DNA from: Ostrinia nubilalis
Taxonomy: Eukaryota; Arthropoda; Insecta; Lepidoptera; Crambidae
Length of the DNA: 64,000 bases
Assembly: GCF_963855985.1 (NCBI RefSeq)
Contig: NC_087117.1
Coordinates: 1,995,001-2,059,000 of the forward strand
Direction of reading: 5' to 3'
Shown: positions 21,939-32,514 of the stretch, piece after piece
Position numbering within the stretch: position 1 is the stretch's first letter
How the letters are laid out: the number at the start of each line of letters is the position of its first letter
Program-made: the position numbers and the translations under genes
The notes under the pieces: generated by a model
Seen by the model: the letters and a program-made list of their open reading frames with translations, nothing else
What the model was told of the DNA's origin: nothing
The model's database searches: none

Positions 21939-22680
21939 TATTCAATAAACCATCTATCTATACTCAACATCAAATAAACCGCACCTTCCGCGACGCGAAC
22001 TTTAACGATTTTCTTCTGACACAATCATGGTGCCTCAACAATATTGGTGTTATTTGAAAGCCCAATAAATATCCTTAAAGAAAAACACATTTAATTTCTT
22101 AATAAATTATTAGCATATATGTCACTTTGGGCCCATCTATGGGATCAATTAGACCAATTTTTATGGTTATAAAACCAAATAATGATTTCACGTGTCCTCT
22201 TTAACAGATGGATAGCAATTAAACCCAACTTAACAGTTTTATAGCCATAAAAGTTGGCTCTAGCGTAACTACAGTTCTAAAGACACATTTTTGGGGTAAA
22301 AACCTTTCCTTTAATGGAATGAAGGTTAGAACTAGGCTTTTAAATGGTACCAATATTGGTGGGAAGTGGGGATGCATACGTTTGAAAATGCTTGTCGCGG
22401 GAGGTGCGATTTATTTGACGTCGAGTGTATTTATTTTAAACTTCATATTACCGTACTCGTTACCAAACAGGAATGCTACCGCACCAGTTGAGCTGGCCAA
22501 ATTAACAGCAATTAGAACTAATTATTGAATTAGTCCACAGCTCGTCAGTCATTGTCACCTGTTACATTATTTAACGAATGCATTCAGTGAATCCAAAAAC
22601 TTTATTTAACGTTCTACGCTTCACTGATCGTGCACTGATGGCGCCCTGAGTCAATATTGACTTTCTCTTTAGCTGAGGGA
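21939..22680. other. Intergenic DNA without recognised genes
   Basis: A 69-residue open frame at 22319-22528 has one hydrophobic stretch but no motif I recognise. It is probably chance. Confidence 0.4.
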
Positions 22681-22982
22681 AGTCCACCCACAAGGTGGAC
22701 CGACGACATCATAAAGGTAGCAGCAGTCCTGGATCTGTCAATAGGCCGTATAGGCTGCGGCCTAGGGGCGGCAGATTTCAGATGACGCTTACTCGATTTC
22801 AGAAGATAAAAGTTAAATAAAGATCTAACCCCACCCTAGCCTACAGGCGGCAAAACTGTAAATCCGCCACTGGGTAGCAGGAAGGCGGGACGCAGGCCGC
22901 TACCAACCGGGCAACATGATAAGCAATCGGGGAGGCCTATGTGTAGTGGACGTCCTATGGCTGAAATGATGATGATGATGTG
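22681..22982 (+). mobile_element. RTE-like LINE 3' end split by a hAT MITE
   Basis: 22681-22723 (GTCCACCCACAAGGTGGACC) and 22873-22982 (GCTACCAACCGGGCAAC, GGACGTCCTATGGCTGAAAT, GATGATGATG) form one (GATGAT)n-tailed tail interrupted by the MITE at 22724-22872. Confidence 0.75.
22724..22872. mobile_element. hAT MITE, TSD GGTAGCAG
   Basis: It begins CAGTCCTGGATCTG and ends CAGTGGCGGATTTACAG in complement. GGTAGCAG is repeated exactly at 22716-22723 and 22873-22880. 149 bp. Confidence 0.8.
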
Positions 22983-23095
22983 ATTTATGTTAAAATTTAT
23001 GGGTTTTGTTTTCACTTGATAAAACTGCGTCAGGTAAGACTCGAACCCACGATCTTGACACAAAGACTACTTTAACCATTGCCCCATGGTTGGAC
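22983..23095 (-). mobile_element. tRNA-derived SINE fragment
   Basis: On the minus strand GGGGCAATGGTTAAAGTAG (A-box-like) is followed by GTGGGTTCGAGTCTTACC (B box GGTTCGAGTC). The body is short and AT-rich. Confidence 0.55.
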
Positions 23096-24816
23096 AAATT
23101 TTTTATTTAACTTTTGGCATTAACTGTATTTATTTACACTGGAAACATAAAACTATCAGAGGATGCCACAGTAAAGTAACACTCGAGGTGATGTTACAAT
23201 TAATATTCCGCATAATTAATAAATCGACTCAAAAATGTATAGCAAAAAGATATACTTGACCCACTTATTCGTCCGAATAACTTACATTTCTATACAACCT
23301 TGAAATATTTGGTAACGTAATCAGGATGTTAATGAGTCAAAGCAAATTTTATTCGTGTGTACAAATTCAGTTATCACTCGATGTTTGGAACCGGTTTTTT
23401 CGAAGCGTTAGAATGTTAGTGTGTTATAAATTGAATATATTAAGTTTTTATTTATTGACAGGGTCATAACTCTACAATATTGAAAAATTGGTAAGGAGTA
23501 CAGGAGACAGTAAATACTGGACAAAAAGAGCTGCATTGTCATATGTCATTACTTACAAATCGTCAAATATTTTGCTCTTAATGCCTGCCCTACCATCACT
23601 TTGGGATTACATACCAGCTGGTGTTGAGAATTATTCTGTGATAATGGCAACAAACCACAAAACTGATGATTAATAATGTTAACTAAAAGTAATATTAACT
23701 GTATTATAATGATTTTCGAAATAAACGCTGGCTTTATTACTATACCAGCAAAATGTATTGGTCAATAACAGCATAGACAGCCAATGTCTCAATATAATAT
23801 GTTTTCCAATTAATATTAAACACGTTTTGCAAAATTTTAACGTTTAGCAATAATAAATAAGAAATTGTGTAATATTGATCAGTAATAGGTTAATACAGGT
23901 CGACAAGAGCAATGGAAATACACTCAAATTCTTTATTGCATTCGTACAATATTACGGTCAATTTAAATTAAAGGTTTCGTGATATGGGTGCATTTTTTTC
24001 CACAGGTTAATGAATGTAAATATTAATAATAATAAATGGTATCTAATATTATGACGGTTCTATGTGTTTCTTCATTGATGATTACTGATTTTTAGTAAAA
24101 TATGTTTAAACATTACACTGGCAAGCCAATGTACCCATGTATAGTTGAGGAAATATGACTAAAATTCCATACAAAATGACTCATATTGAATGAAATATTT
24201 ACCTACATGTATGAAATATTTACATGTTTCATAAACAGAACAAACATCATAAAATTCATCCATTGAGTAATCCTGGAGTATCTTTGTTCATCATTAGGTA
24301 AACAAATGAATAAATTACCAAAATTATTACAGTAAGTCATCACTTTCAGGTAAACATTGGAAGGAAAAACGTGAAGAGCACTGTACCTTATAAAAATACG
24401 TGCTCGATCAACCACTGAAGGCAAAACTCGTCAACAAATTGTCATTCTAAGCACACTGCAATCCAAAGGCGAAACTCTCTAGCACACTGTACCATTTCAC
24501 TTGGAAGGCATTGCGAGAAACTACTAATTAAATTACGAGTTAAAGCCAATGTTTGTCCGGACAGTGACGCGCGACATCCCACAAGTGTACACTGGGCAAT
24601 GGGCTAGCTAGACACGACACCCGGCCTCGAAATGCCTTACAAAAAACTTGTTCTCTCAACTCACCTACTGATCTACAGAATGGAGCTTCCGGCGCTAAAC
24701 AAATAGACAACAGACACACATAACACTAATCTTTAAATCCGTAATGCAATTAACGCAAACCTGTAAGATATCTCGTTAATATTACTAAAATATTCGATAG
24801 GTGAAAGGAGACATAC
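23096..24816. other. AT-rich intergenic DNA
   Basis: I see no gene with recognisable motifs. A 73-residue minus-strand frame at 24203-24424 lacks similarity I can name. Confidence 0.45.
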
Positions 24817-25010
24817 CTTTGCAAAATCTTGTATTCAAAATCAAAACACTAATCTGGCCAGTCCGTCTATGGTGAATTATCACTATAACACTGTATAAAT
24901 TGTCCACAAATTGTCAGTAACACAAATATATTGTCACACACGCGATTATTGAAAACGGCACAGTATGCGGCGGATATGCGCTAACCCGTGAAAGACGCCA
25001 TTTTGATTTC
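24817..25010 (-). promoter_or_regulatory. Possible untranslated first exon and promoter, minus strand
   Basis: On the minus strand a good donor (GCAAAG|GTATGT) ends a stretch whose start contains GACGAAATCAAAATGGCGTC; AAAATGGC resembles the YY1-type motif often at animal 5' ends. It could be a distal 5' UTR exon of slik or a noncoding transcript. There is no coding support; this is a guess from two short motifs. Confidence 0.2.
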
Positions 25011-26168
25011 GTCAACTAACGGGTATAGACAACATAGACGTGCGACGTTTCGTTTCATGCAGCTTATAATATGTTGGATTAATTATTTTTTTTTATTCGA
25101 AATGAGAATGAAAGAAAAAAATAGAAAAATATTCCATGAATATTCTTTGCAAGAAAAAATTCCTACAGCAATTTGACTGATAAGCACAATTACTGTAGGC
25201 ACATTCTATTTTCAAGGCTTTATGTTGAATATTTTTTTATTCCTTAGACATATAAACTTCAACAACGCTGAAAAAAACAATAGTTTGTCTATGATAACTG
25301 TATTGCCACAGAAAAAAATAAATTTTGTTTTGGGTAACTTTCCCATATTACACTTTTCCCATATTATCCAATAAAGGCACTGATTGGAAATTTTGTCATT
25401 GAAGAAAAAAGTGTAAAACAATCACGTCTAATAACATTATACAAATAAAATAAGATTTTGAGATTTCAACAGCGCTGGGGGTTAGGTAAGGGTGTAAAAA
25501 AAGACTGTATTGATCAGTTGAGGTTCAAGATTCAAATTGAAAATTGTTTATTGCATGTCACATTTATTACATATTAAGACTTTTAAACAGTTGATATTAT
25601 TATTATTTTTTAGTAATATGGCACGCATTCGGTGTGCGTGGAATTTTGATGGTCTTAACCGGGCTCCTCTGTAGCTTAGGGCCCAGTTTAGGTAATAGGT
25701 AATTGAAAACGGTTGCTAAATAAAAGGTTTGCCACGTACTTTGTCCCTGAATTTAAATGTAGGGGTTTGGTTTAAAAAAAAAAATTATAACCAAACTTCG
25801 TTTATTGCTTGTCATTAAAATGTGTCGAGTGTGAATTTGGTTATTGTTAGTTTGCTAATTTATTTAATTCTCAAACGTAAGGGTTCTAAACATTTTTTTT
25901 CACATGATTTATTTTATACCTTTATAACATTTAAGTACTTTTCTTTGATTGTGAAACAAAATAAAAAAGAATAATAAAAAACGGGCCCCCCACACCGCGC
26001 CACGGGGTAATAATATTAGGGAGAAATAATTCTGAGGCGGCAACACCGTATCTGTCAAAAATCCGAAAGCAGCTGTGCATATACGTGTGTTTTCATACAA
26101 TAATTTATCGAAAATGGCATTTTAGGTCACAATAAACAATCCAATTAAATGTGAAACGCGATTCAAAG
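25011..26168 (+). promoter_or_regulatory. Tnks: Upstream region and 5' UTR of tankyrase
   Basis: No other gene is visible between 25.0 kb and the tankyrase ATG. GC content rises after about 25980 (GGGCCCCCCACACCGCGCC). The leader contains ATGTGA at 26149-26154, a start codon directly followed by a stop, 20 bases before the real ATG. The transcription start is probably between 25950 and 26120; no TATA element was recognised. Confidence 0.35.
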
Positions 26169-26358
26169 ATGTCGAGCCGCCGTTCGATACTCGGTTCAGC
26201 TCTGGACGCGCTGCCTGCGCCGTCGGATCCTCTCCGAGAGTTGTTCGAAGCTTGCAAAACTGGGGACGCACCTCGTGTGAAGAAGCTCGTAACTCCTCAA
26301 ACCGTGAATGCTAGAGACACTGCTGGCAGGAAATCTACTCCTCTACACTTCGCTGCAG
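26169..26358 (+). CDS. Tnks: Tankyrase exon 1 (start; ankyrin cluster 1)
   Basis: Tankyrase is a PARP-family enzyme that attaches poly(ADP-ribose) to partners it captures through ankyrin-repeat clusters, for example axin in Wnt signalling. This exon begins at ATG 26169 (A at -3) and encodes [12 protein letters not shown], then [39 protein letters not shown], the opening of ankyrin cluster 1. The R/LxLFEACKxGD start is diagnostic of tankyrases. It ends phase 1 at GCTGCAG|GTGCG. A GTG 18 bases upstream keeps the frame open but is not a credible start. The 13 exons found here total 1881 nt, 627 residues, about half of the usual 1150-1300-residue protein. The His/Ser/Pro-rich N-terminus of vertebrate tankyrase 1 is absent, as in tankyrase 2. 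Confidence 0.93.
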
Positions 26359-26972
26359 GTGCGTGCCTAAGTTTCGACCCTCAACTCATTAGAATAATAA
26401 TAAAAATTTGCAAGTGAAAGGTGTGTTTTGAGCCAGGAAGTTATAAATTTTGGCTATTGCATAATTGGCTACGGTGTAGGTTTGTTAGTTCGTGCTTTAT
26501 CTGTTTTTGTTCGCGGTGAAGTGGCTTTGTAATAATTGTGTACTTGATTGTTGAATTTTAATTGGTTTTTGTTTAATACTTGCTCATTACATAGACAGTT
26601 TATTTTGTTGTTAATGATGAGTATAGATAAGTATGGATGGGCTTTGTTTTATCATTTCTCAGTATTAATACATAAATCCTATCAATTAGATTAATAACAG
26701 TTATAAATAATTAACTACAAAAGGGCAAAACAAGAGTTCTTTTTTGCCTCAGTATGTAATCTTTAAAGTTGTAATTATTGTATAATGTAAAATTCGCGGT
26801 TTGCTTACATTATAATAATATGCATGCTGTGGTTATTGTTTGTGTGGGAGCAGTTCGCTAGAGAGAGGCCTTTGGCTTAATTTTTATTGTTGCGTTTAAT
26901 ACTGTATCATGTTGATAGCCTAATAAATAAATCTCAGGTGTCTGTAAACATTGTTATTGTTAGATTTATGGC

Positions 26973-27083
26973 CGTTTTCACCATCAATCCCTAATTTTTA
27001 AGTGACCCTCTTTGAAAACAAAATTCCTATTATGAGTTACTATAGGGATCACTTAAAAAATAGGGATTGATGGTGAAAACAGG
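26973..27083. mobile_element. Foldback MITE
   Basis: GTTTTCACCATCAATCCCTA is mirrored by TAGGGATTGATGGTGAAAAC. The arms are about 36 bp and there is no coding sequence. Confidence 0.75.
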
Positions 27084-27224
27084 CATTAGTTTTGCTGTCT
27101 GTCAGGCACTAGTTTATGGATCCGTGACCCTACTAGCTCTAAATTATTACTATACAATTCACTCCATCAGTGTTAATAAAATGCATGACTTAATAAACTA
27201 AGTGTCCACAATTTAACGGTGACA

Positions 27225-27695
27225 TACAGGGTGTCCCAAAATTAGTGTCTTACACTGACACTAGGCAGCTGGGTCTAAGACATAACAAAAAAACCTAAAT
27301 GTCCATAGAAAAGTATACAGATACAACCAATTTTAGTTATTAATGTCATAGAAAAGTTTGAGGAGTTTTGAAATATGATTGTATTAGTTATTTTAAACCA
27401 GTGTTTTTCAACCTGTGGGTCGCGAAGCCTCTATAGGAAGGTCACGAGAGGTCGTAAAAACTACCTCAGTAGAAAAATCAGTAGAGTATTAAAGATTATT
27501 TAAATCAGAAATCTAATTATGAAAATGCGTAAATGTTTTATGAAAAAAAAAACCGAGCGGTCGGGGGGTTGTGAAAAAATTTTTCATGCGGTCGTGTCAT
27601 GAAAAATGTTGAAAAACACTGTTTTAAACAATGGACTTAATAGACTCATTTGCCTCTGGTGTCAGTGTGATGTGCTAATTTTGGGACACCCTGTA
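27225..27695. mobile_element. Inverted-repeat element with nested hAT MITE
   Basis: TACAGGGTGTCCCAAAATTA is mirrored by TAATTTTGGGACACCCTGTA, and a GACACTA/GGTGTC-like inner part is also inverted. The element is interrupted at 27399-27621 by a hAT MITE. Confidence 0.7.
27399..27621. mobile_element. hAT MITE, TSD TTTTAAAC
   Basis: The ends CAGTGTTTTTCAAC and GTTGAAAAACACTG are perfect inverted repeats. TTTTAAAC occurs immediately on both sides (27391-27398, 27622-27629). A related element is at 58981-59279. Confidence 0.88.
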
Positions 27696-27828
27696 TGCAT
27701 CAATAGATGTTTGTGATGTTTTGAGAGTAGATGCAGTCTAGGCCTATACACTCTTGCCTTGAAGAGATGCTTGTGAAATGATCACATCAATTACTTCACA
27801 CTAATGGCTTTCAAAACAATTTTTCCAG

Positions 27829-28053
27829 GATATGGTCGCAGAGAAGTCGTAGAGATCCTCATAGCAGCAGGCGCAGCACTCCAAGCGAGAGACGACGGCG
27901 GCTTACAGCCGTTACACAACGCTTGCAGCTTCGGCCACGCCGACGTCGTCCGTGCCTTGCTGTCAGCCGGAGCGGCGCCGGCGGCGAGGGACAACTGGGG
28001 GTACACGCCGCTGCATGAGGCCGCTGCTAAGGGAAAGGTCGACGTCTGTATAG
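27829..28053 (+). CDS. Tnks: Tankyrase exon 2 (ankyrin cluster 1)
   Basis: 225 nt, phase 1 to phase 1, between TTTTCCAG and ATAG|GTAAGG. It completes [36 protein letters not shown] and [20 protein letters not shown], three ankyrin units of cluster 1 (residues about 64-138). The [10 protein letters not shown] and [11 protein letters not shown] helices line the peptide-binding face in tankyrases. Five partial copies of its 3' part lie in the following intron; this is the only one with a native acceptor. Confidence 0.93.
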
Positions 28054-28370
28054 GTAAGGAACTATGCACGCCAAGGATAGAGCTTCGTGGGAGTTATGGG
28101 CGCCTGGTACTTCTATAGGCAATCTGTGAGATGATCAGGTCTACTATCGGTCGCTAGCAGGTGGAAACAGGATCCTAGGGTCATCTAAGTTACGCCCATG
28201 TAAGGGGGCGCCTGGTACTTCAATGGTCATACTATCATGATGTAGTATTTTCTAGGTCACACTAGCAGAGCCTTCTGTTCGACATAGTATACTAAGCTGC
28301 TGGGAGTAGGATCTATCGTCATCTCGGCTACTTCTTACAAGGTATGGGCAGGCCTCCGTCACTCGCCTAT

Positions 28371-29062
28371 GCCGGCCGAGATAATTACCTACAGCGCGCG
28401 ACAACTTCAAGTTGCAAATCAGTCAGGGCCGCCACGCGCCTGTGAGCACACGCGTATTTCTATACACGCTCGGTCTATCATCGTCGCAATCAAGGTTTAT
28501 TGTTCCAAGAGCACTGTTATTCTTCTTTAATGGAAAATCTTAATATTTAGGAATAATAATTAACTGTAGTGATTTAAATAATTAAAAAAACTACACTTTT
28601 TAAATAATTTTGAAATACTTATGACAAAAAACTGTAGCAAAAAATTATTTTAGCGAATAAAAACATTAACTTTACTTCACCGTGTCTATTTTCCGACACT
28701 ACACCTTTTAAAACTGTTTGTCCAATTTCGAATTATCGCAACACTGAAGTTTATTAATAGGTACTTTAGAGATGGTACGATTATACAAACACCACTAGAT
28801 TAAAGTTTACCAATCGTAAATACAATAATTGCTTCTTAAAATTAAGTTTTTATTTATTTTACTTTGCTTATACAACCCTGACGCTTGAGCTGTGAGGTAA
28901 AACAATTCTGAACACAAAAAAATTGCGCTCTTGTGAGCGTAGTAGTAAGGTGCGATTTCGAATGCACCATGTGCGTTGGATATTTTGCATTATTATTATT
29001 ACCGTTAAAATGTCGGCATCTAATCCTACACAAAGGAGTGCAATTTCTGTTGCTACTATTAT
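28371..29062. other. Non-repetitive insert within intron 2
   Basis: This stretch lacks the intron repeat core. It is AT-rich with GC-rich edges (ACAGCGCGCGACAACTTCAA; TTGCGCTCTTGTGAGCGTAG). It is probably an old insertion; no terminal repeats were confirmed. Confidence 0.35.
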
Positions 29063-29202
29063 GTATTCTGTGGTATGGGCGCCTGGTACTTCAATCGTCT
29101 AACCACCAAGATGAACATACCACGGATCAGTGGTAGCTCTGTAGAAGTTATGGACGCCTGGTACTTCAATGGGTGGTCGGTGATATTATCAGGTCTACTG
29201 TA

Positions 29203-29247
29203 CGCTGCATGAGGCCGCTGCTAAGGGAAAGGTCGACGTCTGTATAG
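29203..29247 (+). pseudogene. Tnks: Exon 2 copy (last 45 nt plus donor)
   Basis: CTGCATGAGGCCGCTGCTAA through GTCGACGTCTGTATAG is followed by a donor GTAAGT and the same downstream intron motif as exon 2. The upstream AG (TCAG|GTCTAC) is in the wrong phase for splicing in frame. Confidence 0.75.
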
Positions 29248-29634
29248 GTAAGTGTCAGTGCTAGCTCCGTGGGAGTTATGGGCGCCTGGTACTTCAATAG
29301 GCGATGTGTGAGATGGTTAGGTCGACTATTAGTGGCTACAGTCACCACTCCTTACAAGGTATGGGCGCCTGGTACTTCAATGGTCAAACCACCTAGATAA
29401 AGAATGTTCTAGGTCACTCTAGCCATGGCTTACTTCTGGAACTAGTCTCTGAGGTGCTCCTATCAGGGTATGTTCTCTTGGTACTTCAGCCATTGATAAC
29501 CACCAAGGGAGTACCCAGCTTCTGGCCTAGGAGGGGCAGCCTAATACAGGAGTATGCAAATCAGATCTTTTTAGGCAGGATCCCCTGCTCTTAGACACAT
29601 CAGAACGAAAGATAAGGTATGTAATCCAAGCTAG

Positions 29635-29792
29635 AGGTCTGTAGCCATTACACAACGCTTGCAGCTTCGGCCACGCCGACGTCGTCCGTGCCTTGCTGTC
29701 AGCCGGAGCGGCGCCGGCGGCGAGAGACAACTACTGGGGGTACACGCCACTGCATGAGGCCGCTGCTAAGGGAAAGGTCGACGTCTGTATTG
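29635..29792 (+). pseudogene. Tnks: Exon 2 copy (about 158 nt) with stop
   Basis: It covers [20 protein letters not shown] to the exon end and keeps the donor ATTG|GTAAGT. It has a 3-bp insertion (AAC TAC TGG) relative to exon 2. In the reading frame that would join to exons 1 or 2 through the upstream CCAAG|CT, a TAG lies just before the ankyrin part, so this copy cannot be used in frame. Confidence 0.8.
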
Positions 29793-30010
29793 GTAAGTGA
29801 TAGTTCCACGGGAGTTATGGGCGCCTGGTACTTCAATAGGCGATCAATGAGATTGGTCAGGTCTACTATAGGTCGCTAACTGGTAGAAACAGGATCCTAG
29901 GGTCATCTCAGCTACTCCTTACAAGGTATGGACGCCTGGTACTTCTATAGGCAATGTGTGAGATGATCAGGTCTACTATCGGCCGCTAGCTGGTGGAAAT
30001 AGGATCCTAG

Positions 30011-30838
30011 CACGGTAATACTATCATACAGTATTGTAACTTCATATAAACGGACGAAACGCGAGCTTTCCTTCGAAATTCAAATCTCGGTATGCGCTCG
30101 ACATGCAAAAGTCGGGGGTGTCGCGAATGTGCCACAGTGATAAACTGACGATGTGTTGTTTTGTAAACAGTAAGTGTTGTTTTTATAAAAAATAATTACA
30201 AGTACCTATTTATACAGGGTGTTAGGTAAATGGGCTTATAAGCCGACACTACCCCATATTAACATTGTATGTAAATGGTATGGTGTAGTCAATGAATCAT
30301 TTTTTTTTAATTTTCATACAAAATAAAATTTATAATATCAGATTTGTATGAAAATTAAAATTATTAAAATGCTGATATAAAATTTCTGACTTCACCATAC
30401 CATTTATATGCACACCTTAACATGGGCTAGTGTCTGCTTATAAACCCATTTACCCAACACTCTGTATAATAAATCAAGCATTTTGTACGCCTCGGTCGAG
30501 AAGCATACATTTTATGGTCGCAAATTTATAAGATTTGTTACTAAATCTTAACACAAATATTTTTTTTTAGTTAAATCTACTAATGACAAGACAACATGCA
30601 TTTTTATCCTATTTCATTCACAAAGTATTTTGTTTGTCAAAATAAAATAAAAAATTACAATCACAAAATACACTCACAAAACTAGATAGAAATTCTAAGT
30701 AGGCAGATGTAGTGAAAATAGGGTCTGCAGGTGGGCAGCCCTATCGCATGTTGTCATAGGGTGACGTATCGCTCGGCTGTTGACATTTATTTCAAAAATA
30801 TGGCCGAGTTGGAATACTGTATAGATAGTATTACCGTG
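30011..30838. mobile_element. DNA element with 7-bp TSD ATCCTAG
   Basis: The ends CACGGTAATACTATCATACA and its near complement (TATAGATAGTATTACCGTG) are inverted repeats flanked by ATCCTAG on both sides (30004-30010, 30839-30845). It is inserted in an intron 2 repeat unit. A related 618-bp copy is at 36023-36640. A palindromic MITE (30213-30466) is nested inside. There is no coding sequence. The 7-bp duplication does not settle the superfamily. Confidence 0.8.
30213..30466. mobile_element. Palindromic MITE with TA flanks
   Basis: TACAGGGTGTTAGGTAAATG is mirrored by CATTTACCCAACACTCTGTA. The arms are about 85 bp and the flanks are TA/TA. It is nested in the element at 30011-30838. Confidence 0.75.
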
Positions 30839-31028
30839 ATCCTAGGGTCTTCTTAGCTACTCCTCCTTAAAAGGTATGGGCACCTGGTACTTCTATAGGC
30901 GATCTGTGAGATGATCAGGTCTACTATCGGTCGCTAGCTGGTGGAAACCGGATCCTAGGGTCATCTCAGCTACTCCTTACAAGGTATGGACGCCTGGTAC
31001 TTCTATAGGCGATCTGTGAGATGATCAG

Positions 31029-31157
31029 CCCCCCTAGACAAAACGCACTTTTTGATCGAATCGAAAATCGAATCCGTCAAAACTCCATACAAAAAAGGGG
31101 CTTTTCGACCACTTTTCGACTGGTTTGCGATTATAATTTGCACTTTGTCTAGACCCA
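31029..31157. mobile_element. Small MITE inserted in an intron repeat unit
   Basis: CCCTAGACAAAACGCA is mirrored by TGCACTTTGTCTAGAC. It splits the unit GATGATCAG / AGGTCTACTATCGG that is continuous elsewhere in the intron. Confidence 0.65.
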
Positions 31158-31488
31158 CAGGTCTACTATCGGTCGCTAGCAGGTGGAAACAGGATCCTAG
31201 GGCCATCTAAGCTACTCCTTACAAGGTATGGGCGCCTGGTACTTCAATCGTCAAACCACCAAGATGAAGAATGTTCTAGGTTATTCTAGCAGTGACTTAC
31301 TGCTGGAAGTACTATCTATCTATAGTGTCTCTAAGGAGCTCCTATCAGGATATGTTCTCCTGGTACTTCAGCCGTTGATAAGTACCATGGGAGTACGCGT
31401 CTTCTGGCCTAGTCGAATCCAGGAGGGGGAAAATAAGATCTTTTTAGGCAAGATCCCTCGCTCTTGGACATAAGGTATGTAATCCAAG

Positions 31489-31647
31489 CTAGAGGTTTGC
31501 AACCGTTACACAACGCTTGCAGCTTCGGCCACGCCGACGTCGTCCGTGCCTTGTTGTCAGCCGGAGCGGCGCCGGCGGCGAGAGACAACTGGGGGTACAC
31601 GCCGCTGCATGAGGCCGCTGCTAAGGGAAAGGTCGACGTCTGTATAG
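31489..31647 (+). pseudogene. Tnks: Exon 2 copy, open and phase-compatible (possible cassette exon)
   Basis: If the upstream CCAAG is used as acceptor, this 159-nt segment enters in phase 1 and leaves in phase 1 through ATAG|GTAAGG. It encodes one uninterrupted stretch ([15 protein letters not shown]... to GKVDVCI) nearly identical to exon 2. It could therefore be added after exon 2 or replace it without a frameshift. The acceptor is weak, because the sequence before AAG is not pyrimidine-rich. Whether it is spliced is unknown; a silent copy is the more likely reading. Confidence 0.5.
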
Positions 31648-31730
31648 GTAAGGAACTTGAGTGCTAGCTCCGTGGCAGTTATGGACGCCTGGTACTTCGA
31701 TGGGCGATCGGTGACATTAAGTCTACTGTA

Positions 31731-31775
31731 CGCTGCATGAGGCCGCTGCTAAAGGAAAAGTGGACGTTTGTATAG
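31731..31775 (+). pseudogene. Tnks: Exon 2 copy (last 45 nt plus donor)
   Basis: CTGCATGAGGCCGCTGCTAA through GGACGTTTGTATAG, then GTAAGG. It shares the substitutions AAAGG and GTGGACGTTTG with the copy at 31877, so those two arose from each other. Confidence 0.75.
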
Positions 31776-31876
31776 GTAAGGAACTGTGCACATACCACGG
31801 ATCAGTGGTAGCTCTGTAGGATTATGGGCGCCTGGTACTTCAATGGGCGATCGGTGACATTATCAGGTCTACTGTA

Positions 31877-31921
31877 CGCTGCACGAGGCCGCTGCTAAAG
31901 GAAAAGTGGACGTTTGTATAG
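31877..31921 (+). pseudogene. Tnks: Exon 2 copy (last 45 nt plus donor)
   Basis: CTGCACGAGGCCGCTGCTAA through GGACGTTTGTATAG, then GTAAGG. Close sister of 31731-31775, 146 bp downstream of it. Confidence 0.75.
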
Positions 31922-32418
31922 GTAAGGAACTTGAGTGCTAGCTCCGTGGGAGCTATGGGCGCCTGGTACTTCTATAGGCAATGTGTGAGATGATCAGGTC
32001 TACCGGTTGCTAGCTGGTCGAAACAGGATCCTAGGGTCATCTAAGCTACTCCTTACAAGGTATGGGCGCCTGGTACTTCAATCGTCAAACCACCAAGATG
32101 AAGAATGTTCTAGGTCACTCTAGCAGTGGTCTTGTGCTGGAAATAGTATACTAATCTGCTGGAAGTAAGATATAAGGTAATCTCAGCTACTCCTTATAAC
32201 TTATGGGCGCCTCGTATTACTTGGATCGACGATTTAAATGATATCTAAATAGATAAAATAGATTCCACATGATCGAATCAGAAATTAAGAGATCCATAAA
32301 AGAACCAAAATGATTTTATTGAATGAAAGTTATTATTTACAACTTATCAAATTATGGTTATTCTTAATGCTTTTGAGTGTGAATTCAAGCAATTAAAAGA
32401 TCCATTTCTTTATTCCAG

Positions 32419-32514
32419 CACTGCTGCAGCATGGCGCCGATCCAAACATCAGGAACACAGAAGGGAAGACTCCCTTAGACCTTGCAGACTCGGCCACCAG
32501 ACCTGTTCTCACAG
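32419..32514 (+). CDS. Tnks: Tankyrase exon 3 (end of ankyrin cluster 1)
   Basis: 96 nt, phase 1 to 1, TATTCCAG acceptor and CACAG|GTATGT donor. It encodes [20 protein letters not shown] followed by [13 protein letters not shown], the last ankyrin unit of cluster 1 (residues about 138-170). The [19 protein letters not shown] pattern matches vertebrate tankyrases. No copies of this exon are seen anywhere in the window. Confidence 0.92.

Larger units (their letters stand above)
26359..27828 (+). other. Tnks: Tankyrase intron 1
   Basis: 1470 bp, GT...AG. It holds a small foldback (26973-27083) and a larger one (27225-27695) with a nested hAT MITE. I see no exon copies here, unlike introns 2, 4, 5, 8, 10 and 11. 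Confidence 0.8.
28054..32418 (+). repeat. Tnks: Tankyrase intron 2: dispersed GGGCGCCTGGTACTTC repeat with exon 2 copies
   Basis: Between 28090 and 32210 units of roughly 100-150 bp share the core TATGGGCGCCTGGTACTTCA and associated pieces such as GAAACAGGATCCTAGGGTCA, GCTACTCCTTACAAGG and GATCAGGTCTACTATCGGTC. About 18 cores are visible. Five partial exon 2 copies, one 828-bp transposon and one small MITE are interspersed. The first core is only about 40 bases after the exon 2 donor. The same family fills intron 4 but not intron 3. Confidence 0.85.

Noticed and set aside
22319..22528. A small membrane protein gene
   Set aside because: One hydrophobic stretch only; no conserved context or motif.
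24203..24424. A 73-residue minus-strand coding exon
   Set aside because: Composition and lack of motifs suggest chance; splice signals nearby are not convincing.
26151..26168. Tankyrase start six codons upstream (GTG)
   Set aside because: Not an ATG; the only ATG just upstream (26149) is followed immediately by TGA in its own frame.
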